8,497 nt of DNA from an uncultured Parabacteroides sp. (GTDB lineage: Bacteria; Bacteroidota; Bacteroidia; Bacteroidales; Tannerellaceae), in contig CALBYC010000077.1 of the NCBI GenBank assembly GCA_937890135.1, positions 1 through 8,497 on the forward strand. Reading direction: 5' to 3'. Below the pieces are notes generated by a model. That model was not told the origin of the DNA and did not search any database. It saw only the letters and a program-made list of their open reading frames with translations. Each line of letters starts with the position of its first letter. The first letter of the stretch is position 1. Below, in pieces: positions 7,012 through 8,497 of the stretch. The translations under genes and the position numbers were made by a program.

Positions 7012-8497
7012 TTAGAAAGTTACGTTTACACCCATGATAAACTGACGAGGCATACCATACGAACCATAGTCAGTGCCCATGTTTCGGTCTTTTGAACCAC
7101 CGCTACCATTATCAGTACGTACTTGCGGATCAAGTCCGGAATAACCGGTCAACGTGAAAACATTAGAAACTTGGCCATAAACACGAATTTTCTCGAATTT
7201 GATTTTGTTCAAAAGTTTTTTCGGCAACGTATAACCCAAAGTCAACGTTTGCATACGCAGGTAGGAACCATCCTCTATATAACCGGAGTTCGACTCGTTG
7301 CCAGCAATCGTGCTCTCACCGTTGCTGGTCGCCCACATCGGATAGATTCCGTCCGGGTTGGTCTCCGGATCCCAAGAATTGTCGCGGCGATCCTTGGAAT
7401 AAGCAGACTGCAATGCTCCGAAATGCGTATAATATTTATACATAGCGAAAAGGTCATTGCCGATCGAGAAATAAAGATATGTGCTCAAGTCGAATCCTCT
7501 CCATCCCAAGCTCAAGTTCAAACCACCTGTCAAGTCTGGATGCGGGTTACCGATGAAAGTACGGTCATTAGCATCAATCTTGCCATCGTTGTTCACATCC
7601 TTCACCTTATACTGGCCTACATACTGCGATGCGTTCAATGAGGAAGCGTCCGACGTACCGAACGGAAGCACCGTGCCTCCGGCATCGTTCTTATAATTCT
7701 TCACTTCATCTTCGCTCTTGTAGATGCCATCCAACTGATAGCCATGGAACTCACCGATGGCATGCCCCTTCATCATGACGTTCATGTTAGAGATACGCGT
7801 ACCTTCGAAAATGCCTGCATCTGTTCCGATGTCGGTCAGCTTGTTCTTGTAATGAGAAAGATTCAAACCAATTGAATAATCGAATTCGCCAACTTCATCT
7901 CGCCAGGTCAGGTTCACGTCAACTCCCTTGTTCGTCATGTCACCGATGTTCACCTTGGGCTTGTCGGCATTGCCCGCCAAGGCAGACCAGTTGGCATCGA
8001 TAAGCATGTCGGAAGTATTTTTGATATAATAGTCGAAATTGGCAGTGAAACGCTGGTCGAATGCCGTGGCGTCAAATCCCACGTTGAACATTTTGGATGT
8101 TTCCCACTTAGCATCCGTGTCACCCAAATTGGTTACGCCATATCCAGCAGCAGCCTCGGTATCGGAGCCACTAATGCTATAAAGATAGCGGTTGCCCGTA
8201 CCATATTGGAACGCCCAGTTATAAGCATCAATGTTCGAGTTTCCCGTGGTTCCGTATCCAGCTCTCAACTTGAAATCGTCCAACCACGTACGAGTCTTTT
8301 CCATAAACTTTTCATCGGACATACGCCAACCCAAAGAGAGAGACGGGAAAGTACCCCATCTGTTCTTCTCAGAGAAACGGGACGAAGCATCCCGACGGAC
8401 AGTGAATGTCGCCAAGTATTTACCCTGATAGGAGTAGTCGGCACGGCCAAAGATACCAAACATCGTAGTCACGTTATTCATGCCACCATCAGTCCGC
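7012..8497 (-). CDS. SusC/RagA-family TonB-dependent transporter, C-terminal part (5' end outside window)
   Basis: The frame stays open to the window edge, so this is the last 494 residues of a protein normally about 1,000-1,100 long. An internal Met at 8481 is not a credible start. What is visible is the C-terminal half of the 22-stranded outer-membrane barrel. It begins with FGRADYSYQGKYLATFTVRRD and NRWGTFPSLSLGWRMSDEKF, then LDDFKLRAGYGTTGN, all hallmarks of SusC, and ends in PRQFIMGVNVTF with the terminal aromatic needed for barrel assembly. A DVNNDGKIDAND loop (about 7567-7602) followed by IGNPHPDLTGGLNLSL is the calcium-loop-like insertion common in the family. The protein imports a substrate, delivered by its SusD partner, using TonB and the proton motive force. 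The plug, the TonB box and any signalling domain would be in the missing part, so the substrate and regulation mode are unknown. Confidence 0.96.
   Translation of the reverse strand, partial: RTDGGMNNVTTMFGIFGRADYSYQGKYLATFTVRRDASSRFSEKNRWGTFPSLSLGWRMSDEKFMEKTRTWLDDFKLRAGYGTTGNSNIDAYNWAFQYGTGNRYLYSISGSDTEAAAGYGVTNLGDTDAKWETSKMFNVGFDATAFDQRFTANFDYYIKNTSDMLIDANWSALAGNADKPKVNIGDMTNKGVDVNLTWRDEVGEFDYSIGLNLSHYKNKLTDIGTDAGIFEGTRISNMNVMMKGHAIGEFHGYQLDGIYKSEDEVKNYKNDAGGTVLPFGTSDASSLNASQYVGQYKVKDVNNDGKIDANDRTFIGNPHPDLTGGLNLSLGWRGFDLSTYLYFSIGNDLFAMYKYYTHFGALQSAYSKDRRDNSWDPETNPDGIYPMWATSNGESTIAGNESNSGYIEDGSYLRMQTLTLGYTLPKKLLNKIKFEKIRVYGQVSNVFTLTGYSGLDPQVRTDNGSGGSKDRNMGTDYGSYGMPRQFIMGVNVTF

Noticed and set aside
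8479..8481. ATG at 8481 as the start of the SusC-like gene
   Set aside because: The frame continues without a stop to the window edge, and the protein from this Met would lack the plug and half of the barrel; it is an internal Met of a truncated gene.

Overview
The window looks like chromosomal DNA of a gut Bacteroides or a close Bacteroidales relative. The evidence is a SusC/SusD pair with typical family motifs, lipoproteins with Bacteroides-style lipoboxes, a match to the Bacteroides -7 promoter element (TAnnTTTG), AT-rich leaders without strong Shine-Dalgarno sequences, and moderate GC. I cannot name the species from sequence alone.

Layout. Positions 1-192 (+) are the 3' end of a gene whose product ends in a C-terminal domain of type IX secretion (T9SS) sorting-domain style, probably a PorZ-like beta-propeller protein. 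After 59 bases comes a complete dihydrolipoyl dehydrogenase gene, lpdA (252-1598, +). A strong GC-rich hairpin at 1630-1665 separates it from a convergent block on the minus strand that fills the rest of the window. Read in the direction of transcription, that block is: the 3' part of a SusC TonB-dependent transporter (8497 down to 7012, cut by the window edge), a SusD-like lipoprotein (6971-5109), a polytopic inner-membrane protein that I recognise as DUF6057-like (4996-3230), and a lipoprotein with a WD40/PD40-like beta-propeller and a CVNCH heme c motif (3217-1703).

The minus-strand block reads as two transcription units. susC and susD are 40 bases apart. Behind susD lies a hairpin with a six-T tail (5045-5071), followed at once by a good -7 promoter element (5015-5022) just ahead of the DUF6057 gene. 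The DUF6057 gene and the cytochrome-like lipoprotein gene are only 12 bases apart and must be cotranscribed.

How the parts may work together: SusC and SusD import a substrate across the outer membrane. No glycoside hydrolase, protease, sulfatase, sigma/anti-sigma pair or hybrid two-component regulator is visible, so the substrate is open. The downstream pair has a membrane protein whose predicted topology and DxD motif recall GT-C glycosyltransferases, and a lipid-anchored putative c-type cytochrome propeller. This four-gene neighbourhood is the most interesting part of the window and is not explained by a standard glycan-utilisation locus. No RNA genes, insertion sequences, CRISPR arrays or large repeats were seen.
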